Part shown: positions 22,864 through 34,899 of the stretch, one piece after another
Layout: each line of letters opens with the position of its first letter
Position numbering within the stretch: the stretch's first letter is position 1
DNA from: Rotaria sp. Silwood1
Lineage: Eukaryota > Rotifera > Eurotatoria > Philodinida > Philodinidae
Direction of reading: 5' to 3'
NCBI GenBank assembly: GCA_905250075.1
Contig: CAJNOP010000003.1
Span: forward strand, 140,057 to 204,056
DNA length: 64,000 nucleotides
Program-made: the position numbers and the translations under genes
Notes under the pieces: model-generated
Databases searched by the model: none
The model's input: only the letters and a program-made list of their open reading frames with translations
What the model was told of the DNA's origin: nothing

Positions 22864-24323
22864 ACCTATTTATATGTATTAAATGTAAATTATATGATCT
22901 TTTGAAATAAAAGAAATAGTACTTATTACATGTAGTTGAAAAGAAATCCATAAAAAAAGATTCGTTTTTATGCTAGGTCCTCACGAATCGAGGCGATAGT
23001 GAAAAAACGCCTTCAGATGCTAGGCGTTTCTCTATTATGAAATATCAATCAACACATCCACACTATTCCATGCTTGAATTTCATCTTATAGAGCATGTAG
23101 ACGGTCATCTTATTGGTATGGAATATGATATTGAATGTAGACAAACTGTAAAAATAAAATATACTACATACTATTAAGGAATCATTCATTTTTCATGTTC
23201 TCTTCTTCAGTGCTATTGCTCATATTTATTTCATTAAACGAAATATTAGATGATCATTTAATTAACAAAGTATCTTATTAAAATCTCTTTAGNNNNNNNN
23301 NNTGAAAATAATTCATCTATTTTGAAGGAATCTATAATACATTAAGTATATGATCATACACTTTACTGTAATTGAGATCAATCAAAGATATGATATGATA
23401 TACATAAGAAAGAAATGAAAAGGACTCTGTATTGAGATTACAATGGTGACATCATCCAATTAATGAAATAATTCTATGGAAATCGAGACATTTTTTTTGA
23501 TAACTTAATAGAATTCAATTAGATTAATATTCTTTCTATGTACAGAGAAAATTTCCAATAAGTGACACTTCGCTAACTGACGAAATACTTTTTGTCAAAA
23601 ACGATCTTCTCTATAATGAATGTTGTGATACATTTCTATAGTGAGTACTTTCGAAAAGTACAGATGATGTTCACGACATGAAGGTTTTACAATTTGAAAA
23701 ACCCGTAATTTTTCACCAACACAAATTCATAAAAAGGTGAGTAACAATGAGCGATAGTTGAATTAATTATTTACTAACATCCCTCAAATTTCTAGAGAAC
23801 ATGTATGTTTTCAATAAAAAACAACTGCTTTTAGAAAAGACATGACCTTCCTATAGTAGACACTCTTGAAAAGTTTGAGAGATGTCCATCATATAGAGGT
23901 TGTACTACAATTTTTTATGCTATAACTATTGTCATGTGCGTTGAAATGAAATCCCTTTCATAGAGTAACATTATCTTTATATTTCGTCGTAAGATCTTTT
24001 CAAATTCTAATAATAAAAATAAATAATATTACAATGCTGCTCTGCTCACAATATTTTCTTGTATTTGTAATAATGCACGTTTATTTTTAGAGTAAAGTTA
24101 AACTTATGTCAAAGAAACATGTATTTCTTAAGTTCTATCATGTTTTAGAATCAGTATTTTTTATCAGATCCTTCGTTCAAACATTTCTATCTCGGTGTAT
24201 TGTTTGATACAGCATCATTTTATATTTTGACTGCTGATGTTGTTTGTCTTTTATTCGATATATCTTTTGTCTTTCATTATCATTTTATAGTTTATTGTAG
24301 ATTAACTGATTCTTACAAGAATC
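22864..24323. other. Non-coding region with a 10-N gap
   Basis: The region contains the gap at 23293-23302. A 46-codon open frame at 23037-23177 (MKYQSTHPHYSMLEFHLIE onward) has a coding-like look but no recognised family and no partner exons. The part near 24280-24320 is the diverged 5' flank of the WAP pseudogene. Confidence 0.4.
23293..23302. other. Assembly gap (10 N)
   Basis: Ten undetermined bases within non-coding sequence; no gene is interrupted. Confidence 0.99.
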
Positions 24324-24598
24324 ATATCTTCCTAATAATGTCCTATTTTATTATTAGCCATTATTTCAATTGACTATGCTAACAAACAAGTCTGTTGTGG
24401 TCATAAACTTATACGACTAACGGAAAAATAGCAACCAACATATTCAAGAGAAAACGATGAGTGTCTATTACGCTTAAAATATGATGTTGATGCAACGTCA
24501 TTATTTGGCTTTCATTGAAATGTACTGAAAAGTAGGGTATGCAAACCAGGCATATGTTCGTCATTGTCTTTTAAAGTTACTTATATTGACTTTAGTAT
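24324..24598 (+). pseudogene. Third WAP gene copy, inactivated
   Basis: The sequence aligns with the signal peptide and first WAP domain of the two intact WAP genes, for example 'attatttcaattgactatgct' against the intact 'attatttcaatcgtcaatgct', then the VCPG-, CGFxC- and KCP-encoding positions. The start codon is changed to ATA (24324-24326). A stop follows within three codons, another stop (TAG) interrupts the first WAP domain near 24429, and the second domain has faded. It lies 0.33 kb upstream of the intact decarboxylase gene, giving the ancestral order WAP then decarboxylase. Confidence 0.75.
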
Positions 24599-24929
24599 AA
24601 ATGGTCGAACACAGTATTTTAAATATATATTCAATTAGAAAATCATTCTATTTATTATCTATTTCCTTTCTTCTTCTTTCTTCAATAATATGTTTGTATG
24701 TGAAGAACATGTTTTTGTCACTTGATGTCTATTTACTTTGTACTTGAATAAAGAATAGTGCTTTGGAAAAGATTCTCTCTTTTTTTCCGAAAAAAGTAAA
24801 TACATTTTTTTTTCATATCGACATACACATATATATATAAGAACTTCTTTTATAGCAAAACAGGATAAGCTGCTCTCATTTCATTAGTATTTGTATTCCA
24901 TTTAAAATAAAACTACTATTAAATAGAAA

Positions 24930-27916
24930 ATGTCCGAAAAAACGACAATGAAAAATTCTATAAATTATATTCATGCACATGAATTAAATGAACAAACATA
25001 TAAAAGTAAGTTTTCTTAAGTCCTTTTCTTGGTGTTTTTTTTTGTTAGATATAACAAAAAAGATATTTCCATAGGTCTTATACCATATACATCGAATATG
25101 AAAACAACAAAAACATTTTTATATGCTACTATTGATATGGTACTTCGTTATATAGCTGAAATGAATGAGCATGATTCACCTGTAAGCAATGAATATGTTT
25201 AAAAGTAAAAAAAGTTCTTACAGATTAAAAATACTTAAATAGGTTATTAAAAATGGACTTCTTACACCGGCTGAATATCGAAAGATGTTTACATTTGAAA
25301 TAGATGATAAAGGCATTAATTTATATGACATACTTGCGAATTGTGAACGTATTCTTGAAACAACTGTTCGATCAGGTATAATTGAATGAATTCTTTTCGT
25401 TGATTTTAAATACATTTCGTTTGTTTTTTTGAACATTTTAAAAGGTCATCCTCGTTTTATAAATCAATTAAGTCAAGGCGTTGATATGATATCACTTGTA
25501 GGTGAAATAATAACAGCAGCTGTTAATGCAAATATGTTTACATATGAAGTTGCACCAGTTTTTAATCTAATGGAAGAAAGTATTCTTGCTCATATGCGTC
25601 GATGTTGTGGTTGGACAAATAAAGAATCATTATTGAAAAATGGTGATGGAGTTTTAGCACCAGGAGGTGCTCTTTCAAACTTATATGCAGTACTAGCAGC
25701 TAGACATTATGCATATCCACAAATAAAAAAATATGGTATTCAAGCTGGATTACATCCAGCTATGGTTATTTCAAAACATGTACGAATGTGTAACACTAGT
25801 GAATGTATTGAGAAGGGAACTACTGGAGATCTTGAATCGCTTTTTCACCGAGTCGATGTTTATTTTAATGAGTAACTGTAAGTTATAGAAATTTCCACGC
25901 AGCTTGAAGAGATCAAAAGTTTTTGTTGAAAAATCTAGTAAAATGTCCATATTTCAAACGAAGGCTCAAAAAAATCAAACTATTCTAGACTTCTCTGTTG
26001 CTCAATAGTACTCATCAAATAAACATCATTTTGGTCCAAAAACGATTTGATAACCAAAGAGACTCCCTCATAAGTGCCAGATACCCAGATGTACTCATTC
26101 ATTTATCAGCATGGTACCCTACTGAGAATTATCTGAATATCTGTTCGTTTTCTATAGCATTCTATGAAAAAAGTTTTCAACAAAATAGTATATTGAACAT
26201 GTATAAGTATTTCGTAGTCAATTGCTGAAAACTCATAACATATCCAACGGTTCCTATGACATACTGATAGAAGAGTACAATGAACTTAGTGCATTCACTA
26301 CGAAAGGATACTGGATGGTTTTTTGCATAAATTCTCTTTTGTTAAGTGTCATTATTCCATGAAACGAGCTGCTGCCATACTTGGTATAGGAACAGAACAT
26401 GTTTATGAAGTTGATCCAGATGAGTCGTGAGTTACAATGAATGAATAATATTCTTATTGTTGAATAAGAATTTTTTGTTTTTATTTATTTATCTAGTGGT
26501 CGAGTGTCAGCAGAAAAGATAGAAGAAAAAATACTTTATTGTCATGAATTAGGATTTTCAGTATTTTTTGTTGGTATTACAGCTGGTACAACAGTTTTTG
26601 GTGCATTTGATCCTATTGAAAATATTGCAGTTGTTTGTCGTAAATATAATATTTGGCTTCATGTTGATGTAAATTGTTTGGTTTTCCTGTTTTTTTTTTT
26701 TATTGTAATAATAAATAAGTCTATTTAGGGAGCATGGGGTGGTTCAGCATTGTTATCACCAAAAACAAAACATCTTCTTCAAGGTATTGACAAGTAAGGA
26801 TTTAGTTTAGAATATAATCAAATTACTAATTTATATATATGTTTTTATTAGAGCTGATTCATTTACATGGAATCCTCATAAATTAATGTCAGTTCATCTT
26901 CAATGTTCAGCTATTTTAATAAGACATTCGGTATGTTTTATTGAAAATTTTATTTTATTCTTTTGATTCTTTCTTTGTTCCGTTTTTGGAACGACAAAAT
27001 ACATGAGAGTTACAGAAAAAATATTTTAATTTTAACATTGTTTTCTTATTGACATGAAGAAGAGTTTGATTCCATTATGAATAATCACAAAAAAGAAGAA
27101 TGGAAATAGATTATAGTAAGCTGATGATATATGGAATAATGAGGCTTAACAAAGGATTGAAAAGCATTGTTTATTGAAGTTAAAGAGAAATAATGATTCG
27201 AAATATGCAACAAATAACTAATCTAATATTGTTTTTGGAAAATATTTCGATTGTAAAAAAAAAACACAACAATAACTTTCTCTATAGAATATTCTTATGC
27301 AAGCCAATCAAATGTTGGCTGGTTATTTATTTCAACCAGATAAACATTATGAAACATCACTTGATACAGGTGATAAAACCATTCAATGTGGTCGACATAT
27401 TGATATATTTAAATTATGGCTTGGATGGAAAGCTCGTGGTCACCAAGGTTATGCTGAACATGTTGAAACATTACTTAAAAAAGCCAATTTTTTCTATGAA
27501 ATAATATCTAAACGTGAGCCATTTTTTCGAATGGTTATGAAGGTAATGAAAATTTATTTTCATAATTATAAAAAAAGTCTATTTTATTTTCTTTTGTAGC
27601 CACCATTTATTAACGTTTGTTTTTGGTACGTTCCGCCCAGTTTACAAAATATTGATCAAACATCACTGGAATATAAAGAACGATTAGATAAAGTAACTAG
27701 ATACTCTGTTACAGTTATTAATTTTAGTCTTTTTTTTTAAAGATAGCACCTCGAATTAAAGAACGTATGATGACAAATGGTACGATGATGGTTGGTTATC
27801 AACGTCTTGATCATCATCCCAATTTTTTTCGTGCAATTATATCGAATCCAGCAACAACAAAAGATGATATTATTGCTATGATTGATGAAATACATGAACT
27901 TGGACATGATCTTTAA
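24930..27916 (+). CDS. Glutamate decarboxylase-family PLP enzyme (GAD/CSAD type)
   Basis: The gene predicts 522 residues. Exons: 24930-25005, 25075-25181, 25243-25375, 25445-25779, 26347-26426, 26497-26668, 26729-26793, 26852-26930, 27288-27542, 27600-27692, 27743-27916; all GT-AG and in phase. The family decarboxylates glutamate (to GABA) or cysteine sulfinate using pyridoxal phosphate. Landmarks in order: [80 protein letters not shown], the PLP-lysine motif [37 protein letters not shown], and FFRAIISNP before a GHDL end. The Tyr in CFWY and the Gln in NQL agree with glutamate decarboxylases, whereas WGGSALLS resembles cysteine-sulfinate decarboxylases, so substrate is uncertain. The long N-terminal extension of vertebrate GAD67 is absent. 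Intron 4 (567 bases) holds a dispersed repeat. Confidence 0.9.
25880..26090 (+). repeat. Dispersed repeat copy inside decarboxylase intron 4
   Basis: 'ctattctagacttctctgtt...caatagtactcatcaaataaacatcattttggtc...aacgatttgataacc...gactccctcataagt' matches 49890-50005 and part of 20900-20990 in the same order. It accounts for much of the unusually long 567-base intron; most neighbouring introns are 50-70 bases. Confidence 0.55.
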
Positions 27917-30900
27917 TTATTAAATTTTAGTCTTTTCAAAAATCATATATTCTTATAGAACCCAATAAAAATATGTCCCTTCGTAAATGAAATGGTGTAA
28001 TATTCAAAAAACTTGATGTTTACATTGAATAAAATTCTTTTAGATTTATTCTTTTCATGGTTGAAAGATAGAGATGAAAAGAATCTTAAATGATTATTGA
28101 TTGAGAGCCATAAGACTTCTTTAAATTCAAACAAGATTCTTTATTCCTTTCTTTTGCAAGTTTTTTTGTCTGATATTCAAGATCAATGATATGTACATTA
28201 TTTATTCTTTAATATCCTAAGTAGAACTTGTTTTCTTTTCATGTACTCGACATACACAGATTTCAAGACATGTCCATATCACATGACTTTCTGTTCCTAG
28301 ATAAGCACTTGAATGTTTGCTTCAGTTATGTGCATATTTCAAGCAACTCATACGGTGAATTCATGAAAATCATGCGAATGAGCATCTTTGAAACGATCAA
28401 TTCGAATAAAATAATCCAAACTTTCCTGCTAAAGATGAAAGAATGCTCTGTGCTATTGAGGATGTCTTAATATACTTACTCATGTATAGTGACGGATAAT
28501 AGTTTAGAGCGATTGGATTTTTGAGTTTGGTTTTCGATGATAATAAATAGGAAGAATTTGAAAATTCTCAGTAGTTGAAAGATTTCTCTGTCAGACTTGT
28601 TGGATCTAAAAACTCGAACAAAAAAAGCTGCTTAGATGAAGATGCCTGAAATACAAAGGTTCCCGAAACTAGTTTTCTGACATCCATTTGAAAGTTGTTG
28701 GAAATGATTTTATTTGATAGGTCAAAACGAGATGTCTCAGTTTCCTCCATGCCATATCTTCATCAAGATACGTTGAATTTACAAAAGGTTCAAAATACTT
28801 TTTTTTTGTTTTTATGAGAAACTTTCATGACTTCATAATGTTTGATGCATTGGGACCTTCATTCAATCGAATGCAATTCGATGAACGAAAGTCATGAAGG
28901 AAGGGAAGACATCTCATTTCTCTCTATCAAGTAAAATCACTTTCACAGAACTTCAAATGTATATCAAAAACTAGTTTGGGGGTCTCGATTTTCCAAACAC
29001 TCTCATTCAAACAGCTTGATTGAAGTTTTTAGGTTCATGAATCTTGCAAGCGAATCCTCTCAGCTACTCTAATGTTTTTTCCAGATTTTTACTAGCTATT
29101 ACCATCGAGAAAAAACCTCAAAAATATCACTGGTTTCAACTTACGTCCACTGCAGTAAGTTTTCTTGTAAGCTCACCTGTTAAAGACTTTGTTATGTAAG
29201 CTGTGAATTGTTTTTATGAATCGAATCATTTTGAATGTAAAACTCAAGAAAGAAAAAACAAAAAGCACATATAACATATTATTAAAATTAGTTTTACCCT
29301 TTACAGATACTGCTTTCATCGTTGTGACAGATGATCAGATTCAATAGAGTATTGCTATCATTAGCTTGCAACGAGAGTAGACTATTATTGTTCATCTTTG
29401 CAGTTCGTAATATTTTCCATGAAGCATTTTGTTTGTGATTATCCTGAAACGAACTTGAACAAGACATTCAAGCACCTGAACTTGCCAAAGGCCTCAAAAT
29501 GGGCTCTCATTACATGATTTTTCTGATCCAAGATACTCATGTACTACATGAGCATGAAAAAAAAAGTTTGACTAGGGTAGTGAATAGCTATTGTATTCAA
29601 TTTAATGAACATAAGTCATCGTTTTCATATAATCTATGATTTGCATACCAATATTCAGTAAATGAATATATTCGTTAGAAGAAATGCATTTGTGGACTTA
29701 ATGGTGAATCGATTTATAGCTGATTTTACTATTTCCACAAGCAATAGGATCAAAATCAAGGAGTTGATAACAGATCCGTAATTATTGATGTCAGCCGATG
29801 AATATGAAGACAATGAATTATTTTTACCATTTTTTTTCTTCTTGATGAGCATATAAGATTTCTAGCATGACTTTGAAACTATTTTTCTTCTCTATTAGCA
29901 GTTGAAATGGAGAACATATTCTCTGATGTTATATAATCTTGGGTGTTTTTTTTTGTTAGTTATTTTCTTTTCTCGTGTGCATTTTATCAAAAACATGAAA
30001 TTAAAATAGAATAACAAGGAAAGAAAATATTCACGTCGACAGATAACAGAAGCTATACATAAATTAGAAGAAATCAGAAGCACAAGGATCTTGCCAGAAA
30101 GCCAAAATATACATGTCTTAGACAAGAAATATGTGCGGGAGTATATGAAAAACAATCGTGACAGATTATCAAGAAGCACAAAAAAATAATCAGAAGAATC
30201 TTGCTAAATAAAATGAATATCAAAATTAAACTAACAGTATGATCTGCTTATGAAATTTGAAAATAAGCTCAACGTACGCATTTGAACTATCGACAAAAAC
30301 AATTTCAACTATTCAATAAAAAGTCTTTTACTCTTTTTGAGTGCGGTATTCTTGAGTACTTTTCACGTTCACATTGTATTTTATCACTGTCATAAAACTA
30401 TCCAACGAAAAACAAAGAAAATATACTCAACAGGTTTATCACTATATTCGTTTTTTCAATAACTTGCAGCGGTTTCTACCGAAGAATTTGGTGTTGCAGG
30501 AGATGTTGTAACAATACCTGCAACGATGACAGTTTCTTTTTGAAGAACATTAGAAAACTGCATGACTTTGTACATATTTTTAACGTCCATAAATGTAACA
30601 CTATGCAATTCGATAAATCTTATGAATTAATAATAACAGTTCGAGTTTAGTACATACGCAGCAGTGAATTTGGAAATATCTTTTCAAGTACATTACAGTA
30701 CACGAGCTATTTTCTTCTATCGTTGCGCTGGTGAGAAGTTTTCAGCCTCGATGGACGTCTCACTTGGCTCGCTAATCTTACAATTCACGTTAGTTTTTTT
30801 TTTTTCTTCTTCTTCTTCTTGTTTCAATACAATTATTTTCGACCTCGAATTTCTTTCAAGTTATATAATCCGTCTACTCAAATAAATTTCTATTCATTCT

Positions 30901-31134
30901 TTTCTGAAAGCAAACTCTATTCACAATTATTTTGTTTTCAATCTATCAAAAGAAACAATAAATCTTTAAACGTAAAGAAAAAAAAACACAATATTATTAT
31001 TAAAACATAATTATAAAATAAATATACAAAATTCACAAGAAACTATTCAAATGTTTATTTTTATGCCATATTGTCAAGTTCACCTGAAAATAAAAGAAAA
31101 CACAATCCTTTATTATGAACAAAGCTCAATATAA
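27917..31134. other. Non-coding region, nothing recognised
   Basis: About 3.2 kb between the decarboxylase and the minus-strand death-domain gene. I find no coding exon with good splice sites on either strand. Short repeat-like AT-rich text is present but could not be matched confidently to other parts of the window. Confidence 0.4.
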
Positions 31135-34100
31135 TCAATATATAGACATACGACTAAGAGACTTGAAACCAAGTGATCTTATTATACGAGATAAACTTGT
31201 AATATCAGCTCGACTATCATTTGAAGCCCATTGTTCTAAACTTCTTAAACATCGTTCTTGTTGTGATAAATATTGTTCTTCAATATGTTGAATATCTTCA
31301 TTATTTAACATTAATTCTCCTGCTATTTGTTTCCACATACGAACACATTCATCATGCTGACAAATACGATTAAATGCCACATTTAATATTTTTATTTGAT
31401 CTAAAAATTTCAATACACAAAAAAAAAGAATTTCTTTATTCTTTTGAAAATTCCTTTTTTTTCTTCATGGTTTTTATTACCTTCTTTTGAAGATATGTCT
31501 TGTTCTTGACGTTTAGCCTCTTTCATTAATTGCAATTCTTGTGCTATATCCCATCGATTTATATTCATTAGTCCATGAATTAATAATAAATCTTTATCAA
31601 CTGAACGTGGTGCACGTTTAAACCATGTAAGTAACATATAATAAGGTGCATCATCTTGATATTCATGTCCAATAGCTTCAATACGTATACGTGACATACC
31701 TAAACGACGTGCTAATCGATGCCATTGATTACCATCTAAACTTGCTGATATTTCATGAAAAAGTACTGGAGTTAAAATTCCTAATATAAAAAAATTATCA
31801 ATGAAAAGAAATTAAAAAAAAAAAACAAAATCTAATGAATATTATTATTTACCTTCACCAGTAAATGTTGTCAATGTTTTTGGAGTAGGTATTCGAATTC
31901 CTTCACGTGGTTTCGGTAACCGAATAACTAATTCTGCTAAACAAACATCTGTTTCATGCAATTCTTGTTTCATCTTAACATAAAAACAAAACAAGCTATT
32001 AGCAAAATCCTGATAGGATTAAAATATGAAATACCATGTAGTTACTCTTACTAATCACAACGATATTGTTTTATTCTATCGATTTTAGGACAGTTTGTTT
32101 ATCATTTTTTATACTCAATCTTCGAAAAGCATGGTCTATCGATTCAACTTTGTACTTCTATACTTCAACATTCCTTTTAGAACCTTGTTTCACAAAATGA
32201 ATTATTTCTATCAATAAAAATAATGAATTTCATTATAAATCCCATGTAATTGCAATGTTGATTAAGTTTCATTATTTGCTAGTATTTTTATTTTATTAAA
32301 ATAATAAACTCAAAGTTAGTCATAAAAATAGAAAACAGCATATTCAAAATTAGAATTTACTAATGGAATTTCTATGTAAAATGTTTTCTATGAAAAACTA
32401 TGAATTTTGAATGAAATAATAAATGAGAAATATAGAATAAAACTTACTATATCTAATTGTTGTTTTTTCTTGTCAAGTTCTTTCGTAATAGGTTTTGAAA
32501 TTTTTTCTTTAGCAAATATTTGTACAAAACCATAAAAAAATGGTGACAAATGTTGAGAATATTTATCGATTTCACAAACATTTGTTTGAAAGTAAAATGG
32601 AAAATACGTATTAAATGCAAATGGATATGATTGTTGATTATATTCAAGAGGTAGAACATTACCACGAAAACGTAATTCTAATAATTGTCCTTCTTGTAAA
32701 ATAAGTCGCTTAGATTGTTCTTCGTCATCAACAAAATTTTCTTGTTGAAGGTCATTATCAATTGTTTGTATGCGTTGATTTGAACAACAAACAAAACATA
32801 TTTCATTTGGATTTGATAAACGACGACGAAGTATTAATGAAACAGAACGCTGATTAAGTGATTGTTCAAGTAAATTAATTGTTGTTGGTAATTGTTTTGT
32901 TGATATAAATTGTTTATCATAACGAGCAATAATCATTCGACTATGTAAATATTGTATATCGGTTGTTATAATATCATGAATTTTAGAATCAATAAGACTA
33001 ACATTTGTATCAATATGCCACATATTTTCATTATGATTAGAATAAAGAAGAACAAGACGTTCATTACTTAAATCTATAAGAAAGAAAAAAAAAAGTTCTC
33101 TTTGATAATTAGTAAAAACATTATTTATGTTTGACTAACCTTCACCAAGTAAAGATTTAAAAATAGATTGTTGTTGTTGTAAAATAATTTCTTGTTGTGA
33201 TGGTTGATTTGGTGTCGTTTGTTGAGATGTTTGAGATTCTAAAGTAGTTGGTTTAGTTGGTATGACTTTCTTTTTAGTTTGTACAAGAATGGGTAATGTA
33301 AATTGTATTGGTTTAAGTAAAGTAATATCATCATAATGAAGTTCAATTATTGGTCCAACAGCTAATAAACCATGACATTCATTTGAAAAATTCTTTGAAA
33401 ATTGTGTAAATGTTGGTAGATCAACAGGTAGAACACGAAGATTTATATGAAAATCTGTTGAACAAACATTCTTCGGCCATTGTATTGTTAAACGAGGATC
33501 AGCATTTGATAAAAATCGACCAGATGATTTTTTATTAATAAGAACTGTATCACGTTTTAAACGTGATACAACTGCACATGATGCTGATTGATTTAATTTA
33601 CATTCAACAAAACGTTTTTCCTATTGAGATACAAGGAAAAAAAAAAGAACAGGAAAAAATTTTCTTTTGTTTTGTTTCAAACTAAACAAACTTTATATGA
33701 ATCAAATACTGATTCTTTTGTATCAATCGATATCCATATACCATTTGATTGACGAATTTTTATTACATTTTCTCGATGAGTTGATCGTTTAATAATATAA
33801 GGTATAGCAATTACAATAGCTTGTTGTTGATATGCCTAAAAATAAACGATTCTTTGTAATATTTGTTTTTGTTTTTTTTTATAAAAATCGTTTTAAATGA
33901 TACCGTTGAATCGAATTTTACTTCTAATGGTGTACTTATAAGTTCTTCTTGATTGTCTAGTAAATTTTCTGTTTCAGAAACTTTAAGAAATGTTACATCA
34001 ATTGGAATTGAAAGAGCATTTGGTGGCAATCGAAAAATACATTGAGGATATTGATCATTATTCATGAAACTATGTCAATATTAAATAAAAGTATAGAATT

Positions 34101-34899
34101 TCGACTGAATATACATATGAAAAAAAAAAAAGCTTACTCGCGTTCTTTCCAACTAGCATACGCATCTTGTTGTTGTTGTGTTTTTGTTGTCGCTAACAGA
34201 CGTTCTTTTTGTTGTTGTTCACGTTGTTGTTGAAGCTGAAGTTCCTCAAAAAGAAAACAACAAAAAAAAAAAGATAAATTTCATATTCTTGTTTGTTCTT
34301 TCATTATATGTACATTCAATCGTTGTCGCTCTTCTTCTAATTGTACGCGTCGTTCAAGTTCTGCAGCTCGATCTCGTTCTATTTCTTGTTGTTTTAATTT
34401 CATTTCATGTGCTTGTTGAGCTAATTCATCATTAGCACGTTTTTCAATTTCAGCTGCTTTAATTAATGCCATTTTTGCTTCTTGTTGTAATTGTACAGCG
34501 GCTGCACGACATTCAAGTGCTTCAGCATTTAGTGTCATTAGTTTAGCACGTATCTCAATATCATTATCTTTAAATTTATGATATTCCAATAAGCATATAT
34601 GAAAGAAAAAATGGTTCTATACCTGATTCTTGTTGTTGTTGTTGTTGCTCAAGTTGTACTTTTTGTTTCATATTTGCTCGTAAAATTTGATTAATATCTG
34701 CTAATGATATTTCAAATTGTTGCAATTGTTGTAAAAGTTGTTGTTGATAGATTTCAGTTTCTCGTAATGAATTTCTTGATAAATTTATAATTGTACCTAA
34801 TTTATTAATATCATAATCACGTGATATATTTAATTGACGAAGATCAGCTATTTCTCGTCGTAGATCACCTAATGGTTTATCCAACATTGTTGCTGCCAT
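31135..34899 (-). CDS. Coiled-coil, ZU5/UPA-like protein with two C-terminal death-fold domains (DTHD1-like)
   Basis: The gene predicts 913 residues. Exons read leftwards: 34623-34899, 34314-34567, 34138-34244, 33904-34069, 33692-33835, 33140-33620, 32448-33073, 31853-31973, 31481-31780, 31135-31400; all GT-AG and in phase. Residues 1-213 are coiled coil rich in Gln, Glu and Arg. Residues about 214-690 contain ZU5-like blocks, seen as KFDSTV, SCAVVSRLKRD and LRVLPVD, then a UPA-like part (ERLVLLYS onward). A first death-type domain lies at about 726-810 (LARRLGMSRIRIEAI, APYYMLLTWFKR) and a second at about 828-910 (MWKQIAGELMLNNEDIQHIE, CLRSLEQW). ZU5-UPA-death proteins (UNC5, PIDD, ankyrins, DTHD1) act as intracellular scaffolds. 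Without a transmembrane segment, leucine-rich or ankyrin repeats, DTHD1 is the closest match I can name. Two death domains are unusual. Confidence 0.78.

Noticed and set aside
4840..26340. Shared 'ttgcataaattctct' at about 4847 and 26328 as further duplication evidence
   Set aside because: Only about 15 AT-rich bases match, with no collinear flanks; chance is likely.
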